Assembly: GCA_950295325.1 (NCBI GenBank)
Contig: OX485806.1
Span: forward strand, 7,256,001-7,316,000
Direction: 5' to 3'
DNA: 60,000 nucleotides
Source: Polytrichum commune
Taxonomy: Eukaryota; Streptophyta; Polytrichopsida; Polytrichales; Polytrichaceae
Shown here: positions 21,673-33,010 of the stretch, piece after piece
Layout: every line of letters begins with the position of its first letter
Numbering within the stretch: position 1 is the first letter of the stretch
The notes under the pieces: model-generated
What the model saw: only the letters and a program-made list of their open reading frames with translations
Database searches by the model: none
Told to the model about the DNA's origin: nothing
Translations under genes and position numbers: made by a program

Positions 21673-22300
21673 CAATAATCTCCCACTTATGTACGCACCC
21701 ATTTAAGTACGCATCCCGATTAAGTGTGCAATTTCTTTGACAAAAATGAGGGTTCATTCTTTATTGTTTGAACATGTCATGCAAAGTCATTTGCTGTGAA
21801 TGCATGAATTTTTTCACACTTGCCATTCAATGTCAATTTGTTAACATTTCGTTGAAACATCTGAAACGATCGTCACAGTTCATCCTGCATCTATCCAACT
21901 TCTGTTTGAACATCGGAGCAAAGCAATTGGTCATCAATGTCGAGGTTAGTTTTGTGTAGAGCTTCAAAGCCCTTGAAGTCAGTAGCACTTTTTGATTTAG
22001 CAAATGTCTTGATAGGCTAGATTTCATGATCAATAGTCTAGATTTCTGGATGGCGCCTTCACTCACTTCATACTCCCGCCCCAACGCCCACTTGCTCAGC
22101 GCGTTCAGCTTCCTCAACCTTGCAATGATTTTACATCGTTGGGCTTCGGTCAAGTGAGTTACCTCAAGTTTCATCCATTACCTGTTGCGATTCATCGAAT
22201 AAGAGGGTCTAAAAAGCAATATGAATAAAATACGCACCTACCAACTAAGTGCACACCAACGGCTCCGGTTCAAAGTGTGTACTTAAGTGGGAGATTACTG
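21673..22300 (-). mobile_element. pogo/Tigger-like element (628 bp) with terminal inverted repeats and TA duplication
   Basis: The ends are inverted copies: left CAATAATCTCCCACTTATGT..., right (reverse complement) CAGTAATCTCCCACTTAAGT..., with about 24 of 26 bases matching. TA dinucleotides flank both ends (21671-21672, 22301-22302), as in Tc1/mariner and pogo elements. The CAGT start resembles the pogo/Tigger group. Inside, a minus-strand HTH fragment supports this. At 628 bp it is internally deleted and non-autonomous. Confidence 0.75.
21833..22174 (-). pseudogene. Transposase N-terminal helix-turn-helix remnant of the pogo-like element
   Basis: ATG at 22174 begins MKLEVTHLTEAQRCKIIARL, then SKWALGREYEVSEGAIQKS. 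The pattern LTxxQRxxII...SxxALxREYxVSExAI is typical of the psq/CENP-B-type DNA-binding helix-turn-helix of pogo and Tigger transposases. The remaining about 65 codons do not resemble a DDE domain and probably cross an internal deletion. It lies wholly within the inverted repeats of the 628-bp element. Confidence 0.6.
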
Positions 22301-22302
22301 TA

Positions 22303-23076
22303 CATTGAAGATGATAGTTTACTCTTCATCTAGGATCAGTATTACAGATAACACAAAAAAAGCAAACACAAATACTTCCCTTTAATATACTTTCTTTCAG
22401 CTTAAGTTGACATTCTGAGTTCAAGTTCCTTTACTTGTAGATAACATAAACTTGAAGCCAAACCCACATACAAAGAAAACTTCTTTTTATGTACAAATTT
22501 CCTACCTGCAGATACTCTACAAGAATTCAGGTTCTCGCCTGCTTAGAATTCATCCATACGAACATCTCATGATACTACTTTTATAACTGCGATGTGATCA
22601 ATATCAAAGATTCAATATCACCACCGCAGCCCACAGCATCTTCAGTGGTTGAAAAATCTACATAGAATCCCACACGGCAAGTATGGATACTGTTGGCGAG
22701 AATTGTAGGGATTTTTTTCGAGACAGCTCTTGAAGACAGGCCTGACGAAATTTGGGCTTGTGCCCTCCAAAAGACTTTCGGCTGCAGTCCAGAGACTTGT
22801 CTATGGTCTCATCCAAGAATCGGGGTGCCATGGACATTTAAGAATGCCTTTGGTGTAAACATGACAGAAAAATGACTATGCTACAACGCCACCTCAAGTC
22901 ACAATGTCAGTGATAACCACCACTTTCCAAGTGCTGATTAAAGAGCACCCAAACAATCATGAAACATCCGAATATCTCAAACTTCCAAAACCACTGCTCC
23001 AGTGTTTGTTGCGAAAACTATTCCCATTTGTTCATAGCACGAATCGAAGAAGTTGATGATCGATTTCAATTCCCAT
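22303..23076. other. 3' flank of the desaturase gene, including its presumed 3' UTR
   Basis: No convincing coding region was found. The part adjoining 23077 is expected to be the minus-strand 3' UTR of the desaturase. A 60-codon plus-strand frame near 22693-22875 has no recognisable motif and is treated as chance. Confidence 0.4.
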
Positions 23077-24957
23077 TTACAGAAGCGCAACTTCTCTGTT
23101 GAAAACCCAGCTGAAGCTTCCAGTCTTCGGTCCCTTCTTCACCTTAGCCTGTGCCCGCTCTTCTAGTCTCATGATGCGTGGAGGCAATGAGCACACGTAC
23201 TGTTGCGCGGCCTGGGCCTCGCTTGACAGTCCTGTAATGTTTGCAACCTCCCACCTCTTCACCAAGTGCTGCATAATCTCTGCGTAATCCCGTGCGGTGT
23301 ACACCCCGGTCCTTTGGGCCACAAGCGAGAAGTCGTCAAAAAGGTGCTCATTTTGGCCATCGTACATTAAGTGCGCGGGCATCGAGATCTTCTTCTTCAT
23401 CATATCCGCGAATGCGAGCATGGCACCGTTCGGGTCAATCTCAAATAGCTTCTCCACAATCTTGGTGTAGGCGTTCTCGTGACGCTTTTCGTCGGCCGCA
23501 ATTATGCCGCAGATTGTGGCAAGCTTTAAGTCACCATGCTCCTTGGCATGCCGAGCGGTGTTCCCATGTGAAATGAAGGTTGCCCGTTCCTGGAAAGCTG
23601 TGTACACGAAACACAAGTATGGGTTGTTCTCTGTTTGGGGATCCTGCAATCGAACAAGCAGGCCAACTTCAGATCATCAAACGCAAACAAAGAACTTGAT
23701 ACACAAACACAACAACCAGCATAACCCTGCAATTCCTACTTCTCTGTGGGTCCTTATAAAATGGCAGTTTTTTGATGTACCAATATTACCCAACAATTCC
23801 CCATCACCAAAATAGGTTGCACCTGTATATCTTTTCCAAGACAATTGGCTACATTGCACTGTAGAATGCGTGCATTCTACAGAGACACACCCAATTGTGT
23901 GCGCAAGAAGGAATGCACTGGATGCACTAAACCACACAACCCGAAAGAGTTCTCTCGTACCATGCCGGATCCAATCAAATATTGAATGGTCTTTTCCACT
24001 TGTCGCATATCCACACGCCCTGTCAAGTACAAATATTTGTTCAACAAGTCCCCGTGACGATTCTCCTCTGCCGTCCACGCGCGGGTCCAAATTGCCCACG
24101 GAGTACGGCTTGCACCCGTTTCGTCCCGTGTTCCATCGAGGGTGTTCAGCATTGTCTGATAGGTCGGCAGTGCCTCCTCCGTGATCATATCACCCACCAA
24201 ACAAACCAGGTAGTCGTCTGGCAATCCTGCTGCTCGTTCCTGAAGCTCCTTCACCTCCTCCAAAAACCCTTCCGACGACGGCTCCGGCAGGAAATCCTGG
24301 GGCTGCCAACACTTGTCCACATCCTTCAAGTACGGCAGCAATGTGGTGGACGCCCACCCCTCCAGGGACTTAATCGCTTCCAACTTCTCAGGTGCCAGGG
24401 AGTGCATAATTTTCGAGTGTTTCTCCTTGGGCGCATTGCCTACAACCCTGCAAACACAATAATACAGATTACCATCACCGATTTAGCTTATTACCGGGGG
24501 AATACATATCGACCTCATGTGATTCTTTATTGTGCAGATGGTCAGCTGGTCAATTTCCTTCCTGAACCCTAGAACAATTAATGTCCTCATCTCCTTTCCA
24601 GAAAGGCGAAATGTTTGTTTTCCACAAGGCCCGCTTGATCTTCTTCTTTCTGCACTCTTGATGAAATTCTCCTCTCTCCACGAGGTATCATCGTAGATAC
24701 ACCCAACTCTACTCTCTCGAGAAAGAAGAGCCACTGAAGAAAAGGCACACTTACTTCCATTGGTATGGGATAGTGGCGGTCATCCTAATTTCCATCTTCC
24801 TTAATTTGTAGGTGTGTCCTTTGTTGGCCTGCCCGTTAAAACAGGCCAAGGAGCTCGTCCTCACATTGCAATCACTCGCCCGGTCTACCTTGTTCACGCC
24901 CAACTGCAATACAACACGCGGTGATTCGCACGCTAAACGACTGGCCACCGCCGCCAT
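23077..24957 (-). CDS. Stearoyl-ACP (acyl-ACP) desaturase, plastidial
   Basis: It introduces the first double bond into acyl-ACP in the plastid stroma (18:0-ACP to 18:1 in the classic enzyme) using ferredoxin and a di-iron centre. Three exons give 418 residues: 24957-24755, 24447-23961 and 23643-23077. The first intron has phase 2 (AA + G = Lys), the second phase 0 ([13 protein letters not shown]). The N-terminal about 60 residues look like a transit peptide; IPYQWK then [17 protein letters not shown] begin the mature part. All di-iron ligands are visible: Glu in [18 protein letters not shown], Glu in [14 protein letters not shown], and DEKRHE. The C-terminus (WVFNREVAL) fits the family. Length is slightly above the usual about 396 residues. 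The frame is intact, so it is probably functional. Substrate chain length cannot be told from sequence by eye. Confidence 0.95.
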
Positions 24958-24966
24958 CCTTCCTTC

Positions 24967-25002
24967 CTATTGCCGATTTGCCAAACCCACCTGCACATCC
25001 AT
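24967..25002 (-). promoter_or_regulatory. Short upstream ORF before the desaturase start
   Basis: ATG at 25002 opens an 11-codon frame (MDVQVGLANRQ) that stops with TAG at 24967, 9 bases before the desaturase ATG at 24957. If included in the transcript it would be a uORF. Whether transcription starts upstream of it is unknown. Confidence 0.3.
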
Positions 25003-25911
25003 GACATAAGTCAACCCAATCCCCTAATCCCTACCAAAACTCCTCCACATAGATTATAACCCTCAAACAAGTACACCACTGAAACCAACCTCACAAAAAC
25101 CCACACCACCAAACCCTACAACTCCCTCCAAAAGCTCCCCCACACACACTAACCACTCCCAGATCTACCACTAACCACTTCCCACCGTCCCTCCATCCAT
25201 CCCGGATTGCCAAACCCAGAAAACCACACAACTACCACCATCGCCGTCACCGTCACCGTCACCGTCACCATAACCCCCCATTTTCAACAGTATACAAAAC
25301 ACATACTCAAAAATGTCCTTCCCATTGTCTGAGTGCATATTTCCTATACACATATGTCCTTCCTTCTTTTGAACTTTGACAGTGTCATTACTACAAGAGA
25401 ATGATCACACATTTTACACCCAATGCTAACACGAGGGGGTGCTAAATCGGGTAACTACATTTTAGAGCGGAGTAACTTATTAGCCTCATTATATGTCCCA
25501 CACGTTGACTCTATACAAGCTTCATAAATTGTGGGTTCCATGATCAAAAGTGACATCTTACAATACACAAGGTTGGACATTGTAATACTTGAGCTAAGAT
25601 TTTATTTGGTCAAAGAATGTGAGGTGTTGATACTTGATTCTCTCATAGAGGAGTTGAAATTCGGGCTGCAATGTATGCTCAAGCTATTTTGGACCGGGAG
25701 GATTTTCCGGACCCCACCAAGGTAATTATAGCGGTTAGGTTTGACGCGTGGGTCCAACTTGCAAGCTACACGAGTCCACTCTTTTGATTTGGGGCGTTGT
25801 ATGAAGAACTAATGAACATGCTTTAACCATAACCATAACCATAACTCAACCTTTCAACAACATGATGCCGTATGGAGCATACAAACATATGGGGATTCCT
25901 CTCTACATGTA
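25003..25911. other. Intergenic: desaturase upstream region and LINE A insertion site
   Basis: No coding region was recognised. It includes a short CACCGT microsatellite (about 25238-25268), a 'ccataa' triplet run near 25827, and AC-rich low-complexity sequence upstream of the desaturase. The LINE A insertion lies about 970 bp upstream of the desaturase ATG. Confidence 0.45.
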
Positions 25912-25928
25912 CTTCTTCCTTAACTTAC
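25912..25928 (+). repeat. Target-site duplication of LINE A, 5' copy
   Basis: CTTCTTCCTTAACTTAC occurs here and again at 39933-39949 immediately after the TTC-repeat tail. The leftmost bases are ambiguous with the tail sequence, so the minimum unambiguous duplication is about 10 bp (CTTAACTTAC). Confidence 0.85.
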
Positions 25929-25981
25929 GGGGTTTAAGTCAACCCAATTATTGCTCCATGGAGGGAGGGTAATCAAGACGA

Positions 25982-27742
25982 ATGGAGAGCGCCGCTCCGC
26001 AGCACCGTCGCGTAGCCGCTCCACACCGAAGGGGACACAACGAAGACAGACACAACACAGACAGACCGACCAACCTCGTCACCCACCGCAAGCAAGCGGA
26101 GAATCACCAACTCCAAACAACCTGCAAGACACCGCACAGACTCAACACAGCTGCAATCGCCACCGAAACCTTCAAGCCACAAGTGCCGCAAACACACCAC
26201 AAAGCACGAGAGGCAACAAAGATTGTCACACCCATATCCGCAACCAGGAGGCAACACAAGAATAGAAGGCTCAACCAGCTTGCGTTTTTATTACTAGTGT
26301 ATTACACACTTCAAGGCCATAGTCAAGCAGCACCAGCTTCCCCTCATAATGCTACCCTAGATACACTCACCGCCCTCTCCCCCTCCTCACAGGATCCTCA
26401 CCAACACCCCCCTCTAGATCCATACCCACATCCTACACTCCTAGATCTAACCCAACCTCTAACCCAACCCTATCAAGGCCTGCCGCAGCTTGAACAGCGA
26501 TCGCCCCCAGCGCACATCTTCTATCACCACCAATGGGAAGAATGGAGTCGACACCAACGCCGCCCCTCCCCTTCGCCGCACCGCAACTCCAACCGCTGCA
26601 ACACCGCCTGCGACAGATCACCACACGCACACACCACCCACACGCCACAAAGGTACCATCTAAACCTAACACCCCACCTCGCAATCCGCAAACTCACACA
26701 CAACAGATCGCTCCCCCATCAAACAGAACTCACACAACAGCCCATCCAAAGCATACCGCAACAACTCACACAAAACATACTCCTTCACACATCACCCACA
26801 CAATTACAACACACAAAAAAGCTCATACAACACTCTTTTCCAATAACCAGCACATCCAATCACAAATGCGTACCTCCAACCAGCCGTCCGAAGGTGGCCT
26901 CACAACAAACCTCACTCCAGTCAATCAGCCACCAATGGCTACCACACAAAGAAGATATTCGGCACCAACTTCTCACCAAACCCTATCAAGGCCTGCCGCA
27001 GCTCGAACAGCGATCGCCCCCAGCGCACATCCCCTCTCTCCACCAATGGGAAGAATGGAGTCGACACCAACGCCGCCCCTCCCCTTCGTCGCAGCACCAC
27101 TCCAGTCGTCGCAGCATCACCCGTGACAGCCTAGTACACGCACAACACACCCAAGCAACACAAAGGTATCCTCCAACCCTAACTCCCCACCTAGCAATCT
27201 GCAACAGCACACAAAGCCTTCCGCCCCACCTCCAAACGAAACCCACACAACAGCCCACCCAAGACATCCCACAGCAACTCACACAAAGTACTACACACCA
27301 CACATCACCCATACAACTACAACACACACAAAAACTCACACATCACATCCTTCTAATAAACAACATACACAAAACTCACAATGACGTACCTCAAGCCAGC
27401 CGATCGCAGGCCGCTACCCAACAAGCCACCTACCAGACAATCAACCACTGGCTACAATATAAACCAAACACCCGACAGCACATTCTCCCCGAACAACCAC
27501 CCACCCCACAACACCTCCCCCCCCCCCCCTACAGAAACCACATCCATCCTAAGAACTACATACAATCAACAAACCCCCCCAAAAATCCGATACTCCAAAA
27601 CATCCACCCAACTCAGCTCAGCCCTCTACCTCACCCCCCACCCAACCAACCACACCAACAACCAACTACATCACACAGCCAATACACTCACACACCCTCT
27701 GACACGCCCCAAAAAAACAACACCACCAAGCATAAACATTAA
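25982..27742 (+). CDS. Long open frame in the LINE A 5' region (586 codons), function doubtful
   Basis: ATG at 25982 opens a frame rich in His, Gln, Pro and Thr that spans both 513-bp repeats without a stop, because 513 is a multiple of three. It contains two copies of the block LEQRSPPAHI...HQWEEWSRHQRRPSPS. The A+C-rich strand has few stops, so a frame this long could arise by composition alone. No domain is recognisable. A second long frame (27381-28364) overlaps in another phase, which argues for compositional bias. It could be an ORF0-like leader peptide or simply the promoter region. Confidence 0.25.
   Translation: MESAAPQHRRVAAPHRRGHNEDRHNTDRPTNLVTHRKQAENHQLQTTCKTPHRLNTAAIATETFKPQVPQTHHKAREATKIVTPISATRRQHKNRRLNQLAFLLLVYYTLQGHSQAAPASPHNATLDTLTALSPSSQDPHQHPPLDPYPHPTLLDLTQPLTQPYQGLPQLEQRSPPAHIFYHHQWEEWSRHQRRPSPSPHRNSNRCNTACDRSPHAHTTHTPQRYHLNLTPHLAIRKLTHNRSLPHQTELTQQPIQSIPQQLTQNILLHTSPTQLQHTKKLIQHSFPITSTSNHKCVPPTSRPKVASQQTSLQSISHQWLPHKEDIRHQLLTKPYQGLPQLEQRSPPAHIPSLHQWEEWSRHQRRPSPSSQHHSSRRSITRDSLVHAQHTQATQRYPPTLTPHLAICNSTQSLPPHLQTKPTQQPTQDIPQQLTQSTTHHTSPIQLQHTQKLTHHILLINNIHKTHNDVPQASRSQAATQQATYQTINHWLQYKPNTRQHILPEQPPTPQHLPPPPYRNHIHPKNYIQSTNPPKNPILQNIHPTQLSPLPHPPPNQPHQQPTTSHSQYTHTPSDTPQKNNTTKHKH
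26468..27495 (+). repeat. Two 513-bp tandem repeats in the LINE A 5' region
   Basis: CCCTATCAAGGCCTGCCGCA occurs at 26468 and 26981, and the following text matches up to about 27495 with moderate divergence (for example GGAAGAATGGAGTCGACACC in both). Tandem promoter monomers are known in the 5' regions of some LINEs such as mouse L1. That role here is inference. Confidence 0.8.
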
Positions 27743-28620
27743 TCGTCAGCACAAAACACTGATGACAACACAAAACCCCGAACTTCCACTAACAGCCCAC
27801 CTAAATTCATCCAAGAAATTGCCCGATCAAGGAAAACAACATACACTGCGCTCCCGCATACTACCACCCCTTCAATCACGCTCCTCCAAAAACTCACACA
27901 CAGCTCACACACAACATAAATTAGAATCTGCCATAAAGCAACTAGCAACACCTACACACAGCCAACACACTACTCTACCAACACAAATTGCCAGCCAGGA
28001 CACCCACTCTCAATCCTACATTAGCAAACATCCCCATCTACTTAACACTCCCAAGATACACCACACTCATCATTCACTACAAGCACACCCAGCAATCCAC
28101 TCCTCACCTCCCTACGATCAGGACACTCCTCCCCCCTCCCCACCTCTTTTCGCTTGTCACGCTCTCCCCCCCTCTCTCGCACTCCCCCACCCTCTCACAC
28201 ATCCTCCCACTCAATTCCTCCACACACCCTGGCCTCCCCCCCCTCCACAGTATCCTCCCTGCACCACCCCCCGTTCTTCACCAAGGCCACGACAACCTCA
28301 GCAATCCGCCCCACAACTGGATTACCACCGAAGAAGAATCACAGTAGCAGAGTCGCATCCATAGTGAAAGACTGAGCGCCAACAATCGAAGCAGACGTGA
28401 CTCACCTTCGAAACACACAACGGCGACAACTCGGCACCAACAACCGAACACCATCTCCAACCGAGACACCGCCCCGCACCACCTCGCACCTACAGCATCC
28501 ACATCCAAGGAAGTCAGCCAAACTCACACTCTGCATCAACTTACAACAATCACATTACGGAGAGCCATCACCAGAGCGAACAGCACAAACGCCACCAAAA
28601 AGCATCCATTCCCAAAAACC

Positions 28621-28707
28621 AAGGTAAGTCACACAATTCACAGACAAACCCACACCCACCTCGCACTTCAATTATCATTCCATTCACAACAGTTCAATTC
28701 CAATAGG
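28621..28707 (+). other. Possible small intron in the LINE A leader
   Basis: A canonical donor (AAG|GTAAGT at about 28621) and an acceptor (CCAATAG at about 28707) bracket about 87 bp just before the ORF1 frame opens. It is suggestive only. A retroelement RNA that is copied into DNA would lose a true intron, so its presence needs explaining or it is chance. Confidence 0.2.
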
Positions 28708-28863
28708 TACATTACACAAACCCCCGCAACCACTCCACTCCACCCCCTCCTCCCACTCAAGCATTATTCCATCCCTCACATACCCAACCCAGTGCATCTA
28801 ACAGGCACAATCCACAGAGTATGGCGGCAACCTTCACTCCGAAAAGAAGACAACCTCGAATTT

Positions 28864-31228
28864 ATGCACAACATCGAACTCAATAGCAACGGAGGAGATC
28901 CAGCAAACATCCAATACATTGCAGCAACCCCAGTAGACACCCAACATACAACTGCAATTTCGACGGACACCCAACACACAACAGAGGCTTCAGCAGACAC
29001 CGGGCACACAAAAGCGAATTCGACAGGCACCCCGAGACAACCAGCGAACCAGCGCACCCCTACAGCTTCCCACCACTGCGGACCTCAACACCAACACTCT
29101 CCAGACCCACAGACCGACGCACAGACCGATTTAGGAGTAAGAGCCGACACCATACATATAGCTTGGCAACCCAACCGGCGAAGTGCAGGAAGAACCAGGG
29201 CATCGATGGCGCAGCCGAACCATCAGCCCTCACCCACCCTCAGTGAGAGGTACTCCGAATTCCGACAAAACATCTTAGCTCAGCCGCCGAAATCACACAC
29301 TTCGCAACCATCACACCACACCAACCGCCCACACAATTTCGAAATGGAGGAGGACCTGGACATGGATGCCCAGCTCGAAAATGTGTCCCCGGAAAGGGGA
29401 GGTAGCTCCTTACAAGTGTCAATAGAAGGAGACTCGATACAAGGGGCACAAGCCACACCATGGAAATCCGTGCAAATTGGCGAATACACACCACCCACAT
29501 TGCCATATCGCCACCCCCGATTGGAAGATACGTCGGGTAGTCAAAATACCAAAAGAAGAAAAGCCGCGGACTACTCCGCCACATCCACACCCACACTACC
29601 AAGTAAGTCCACACCACTTCCCCCACCCACACGACCCAAGAGGCTAACCACCCTAGGCATTGACATGATAGGGCAATTGTGGCTAGGCTTCCACATGCAA
29701 GAAGCACTTTCCATACAAAGAGGAAAGAAAGAGTTGCAAGAGAGGCGAACGGATGAGGAATTTCACGCCAACGGGACACCCCCCACCGAAGTCCAAGAAT
29801 TCCGCGCCATCCGGAGAGCCTTCCCGAGGACAAAACAAACTCTATACCCCTCTGAACGACCGGACGCGGTACCCGGTCAACACCTACACTTCACCCAAGT
29901 ACCAATGTATGAGAAAATTTCTCAAGACACGGGCCTCACCGAAGGGTTTCATGTCACTATACGGTTTGACGGAGAATACAAGAAGCTTAGCCGACAAGAA
30001 GTCAAGACCGCATGCATGGAAAGGCTACGACTCATGAACATTCCCCTAGGCTCCACCTACTCCAATCCAATTGACATAGGCATCAACACCGTCACAAGGA
30101 ATTGGGCCGGATTTATTAAAATCCACTTACAACACCCAAAGAGAGACGGACTAGCTCTTCTCCGTGGAGAACGCGCTTTTGTAGACAATGGGAGATGGAG
30201 AGCGAGTCATTGGCAAGGTAGAGAAAGGTTTTGAGCTCATCACAAAGGCCAAGAACATGAGGCTCCACCTCAAAGGTACAACCCTCCGGGGAAGTACGGC
30301 CATAGACATACTCCGCACCCTCATGAGCGAATCCTACTACGAAGGAAGGGAAATAGAAATTCTATCGCTCACTAAATCGGATGAGGAGAAGGACTTCGCC
30401 TTCATCACCCTCACCACCGAAGAGGCAAGGAATGACATCCTTAGCAACGGCCTAATCTACCGCTCCGAAAAGCTAAAGGTAAGCATCACTAAGGACAAAG
30501 ATGTAGGCAACCTTTCGGAGCTTAGAATTAGCACTACTCTTGTAGCTAACAACTTGCCTCAACGTGAGTCACAATCCACCATCACCAAGACACTCAAGAG
30601 GCTCTTCGGGGAGGAAAACATTACCGGCATCACGTACGGCCACAAATCCAACCAAGAGGACGATCGCCAAGCCGGATGGTGCCACATACAATGTCTTAAC
30701 ACGGCGGTCTACACGGAGTGGTTACGAAAGTCCACCTACATCTTAGGACGTCGCGTGGACTTCATCCCCCACAAAGGAAGCATCGATGGAGCCGAACCCA
30801 ACCAAACGGCCATACGACTAGCCCACGCCCCCGTTCGTGAAGTCATTGCCCAAAAAGCACAAGCCATGAACAACACCGCCGCCTCCTCACCCCTCGTATC
30901 GGAAAGATTCTTCACCAAAACCATCAAAGAGTTAGTCGAAACGGTTGACGACAAACTTACCTCACTCACCAACAACATCAACCTCGATACGGATAAGCGA
31001 ATCGAAGCCTCCACGGACACGCTCAAGACCCACGCCACAAACATCCACAACATCATGAGTGCCATGGCAATGGAGTTTCAACAATCCAACAATCGCATAC
31101 ACAACATTATGCAAACGTTAGCCGCCACCTCCCCAGAGCCCCCCCCCACGCCAACATCGCAAGACTCCTGCATGCACCAAGTTCATCCATGGTCAACACT
31201 CATATGGGAGAACCCAACACACACCTAG
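28864..31228 (+). pseudogene. LINE A ORF1 protein (two frames joined by a +1 shift)
   Basis: From ATG 28864 the first frame runs to about 30184, then one base is skipped and the second frame continues to 31228. The N-terminus has short repeats of the type DTQHTT. The middle carries the block YPSERPDAVPGQHLHFTQVP and WAGFIKIHLQHP. The second frame has two RRM-like segments (FAFITLTTEEARNDI; GWCHIQCLNTAVYTEW...GRRVDFIPH) and a probable coiled coil (SLTNNINLDTDKRIEASTDT) near the end. ORF1 proteins of LINEs bind the element RNA and form particles; that role is inferred from position and order. Copy B reads across the junction in one frame, so the shift is a mutation. Confidence 0.7.
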
Positions 31229-31951
31229 CACCACCGGGCTTTTCCGGCGCCTACCACCGGACCCCCTCACCAAGCCTCCACAAAGAACAACAACACCTTG
31301 ATGAATAGTAAGATCTTAGCATATGCATGGACGACTACCATACACATATTATGTAACCTTTACCTACTTATAAATAAAGTATTTATTTTTTCATACACCT
31401 CATCATGTACACGAAATGTATATACCACACAAAGCAATCACAATAAACACACTCCAAAAACAACTAATAAATTAAACAACCACTCTCACCACACACATAA
31501 ACACACACCTAACACATCCCACACACCTCCCAACACCTATACTAACCACAACTACATCACAACTATAATCATCCTCTCTACCATAGTATTAACCTCATTC
31601 TTAACTTATGGAAACCGTCCATTAAAACATAAAATAATACTAACCCGTACACACCAAAACCAACAACAATACCACACACAACAATCATACCACCCACACC
31701 AATTCAACCACAAATCCTCAATCACATCCCCACACCATAACAAATTACATAATACACAACACCCCACCCAACATACTTCTCAAACAAACACATCCCCACC
31801 ATTAACACATCACCATATTGGGTATAGCCACATAAACCGCCACAACATTACTTTAGTCAACTTCTACACAATAAGACATACACACTTAAAACGCTCAACA
31901 CTCCACAAAACCATTGCACAAATTGTTGATCTCCAAACACTCATCCTAAGA

Positions 31952-31981
31952 TGTGGAGACATACAACTCAACCCGGGCCCA
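31952..31981 (+). other. First 2A-like motif of LINE A (CGDIQLNPGP)
   Basis: In-frame codons read C-G-D-I-Q-L-N-P-G-P, preceded by LQTLILR. It matches the D-(V/I)-E-x-N-P-G-P consensus except for Gln in place of Glu. Natural 2A-like sequences tolerate some changes before NPGP, but activity of this form is uncertain. Confidence 0.6.
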
Positions 31982-32347
31982 CTCTCATACATCTATAAAA
32001 ATTCCCCTATAAAAGACACACAAGAAACAAGGCAATACTCTATTAAAAATACATCCATATTACAATACGCCCAACTAGTAAGCCTATTGCCCATACACTT
32101 ACCACAACACCCACCTAACCCCATCGAATTAGGCCTAGGCCATTCACACTACAAAACAACCGCCCCAAAACCCTTACACCCAAACCCACAACATAACATC
32201 GTAATTACACACATATACATAGCTTACATATGGACATTACCTTACCTACCCCAAAATCAACCACCAACCGCCATACACTCACATAACAAGAAACCAAAAT
32301 TAAGCATAAGCACAAAACACCAAAATCAAAAACATCTCCTCCTACAA

Positions 32348-32377
32348 TGCGGAGATATACATCCTAACCCAGGACCT
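32348..32377 (+). other. Second 2A-like motif of LINE A (CGDIHPNPGP)
   Basis: Codons read C-G-D-I-H-P-N-P-G-P, preceded by KHLLLQ and followed by MPNILQKHPPAH. The aligned motif in copy B is the canonical CGDIESNPGP with the same downstream block, so this site is the conserved one. Confidence 0.7.
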
Positions 32378-33010
32378 ATGCCTAACATACTACAAAAACA
32401 CCCCCCGGCTCATAAAAGACGACATCATACATATTTCTTACCAAGTACGATCAAATTCCAACCCGAATATCAACACCTTGCCAAAACATTTAAAGCATTT
32501 TTTCAAAATACACACCCCCTACACAAACAAATAACACTCTCACTCCCATACTTATACAACCATCTACAACAATACCATACCCACCCCCCCGCACGAATCA
32601 TATACGCAATAATAGTAACAATTAGCCCTTCTACGGTAGCATGTAACTTGTACCTACAACAACAACCAACACATAACTGGACATCACAAATATTAGAGAA
32701 AATGACCAAACTATCTAACCCGCCGGAACGACACATAGACACCCCACACCCATATACGCAATTTTGTAACATATTTAATAATACAATCAACCCCGTCAAC
32801 ACAATACACAAAAAATTATACGATTACATCCATTCACATCCTGACTCACTTAACATACAAAAATTACAGGAAGCATTCCCATACCTACCAAAGCAACTCA
32901 TAACGGAAGCTTTAAGATACAACGAACCCATAAATGAATATACACATCCTAACCCACCTATGCCCACCCCATCACCACCATCCGAACCAATCCCACTAAC
33001 AAGCCTATAA

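Larger units (their letters stand above)
31301..33010 (+). other. N-terminal extension of LINE A ORF2 with two hydrophobic segments
   Basis: About 570 residues precede the endonuclease. There are hydrophobic stretches near the start (HILCNLYLLINKVFIFSY) and further on (ITTIIILSTIVLTSFLTY), then two 2A-like motifs, then a Thr/Asn/His/Pro-rich linker. If the 2A-like motifs act, the extension would be released as one or two separate peptides with possible membrane or targeting roles. Copy B keeps the post-2A segment, which suggests it matters. Confidence 0.5.

Noticed and set aside
25827-25847. Telomere-like ccataa repeats
   Set aside because: The unit differs from the plant telomere repeat and only three copies occur.
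26986-27339. Minus-strand Cys-rich frames opposite the LINE A 5' region
   Set aside because: They are Cys/Val/Gly-rich because the complement is GT-rich; they are shadows of the biased strand.
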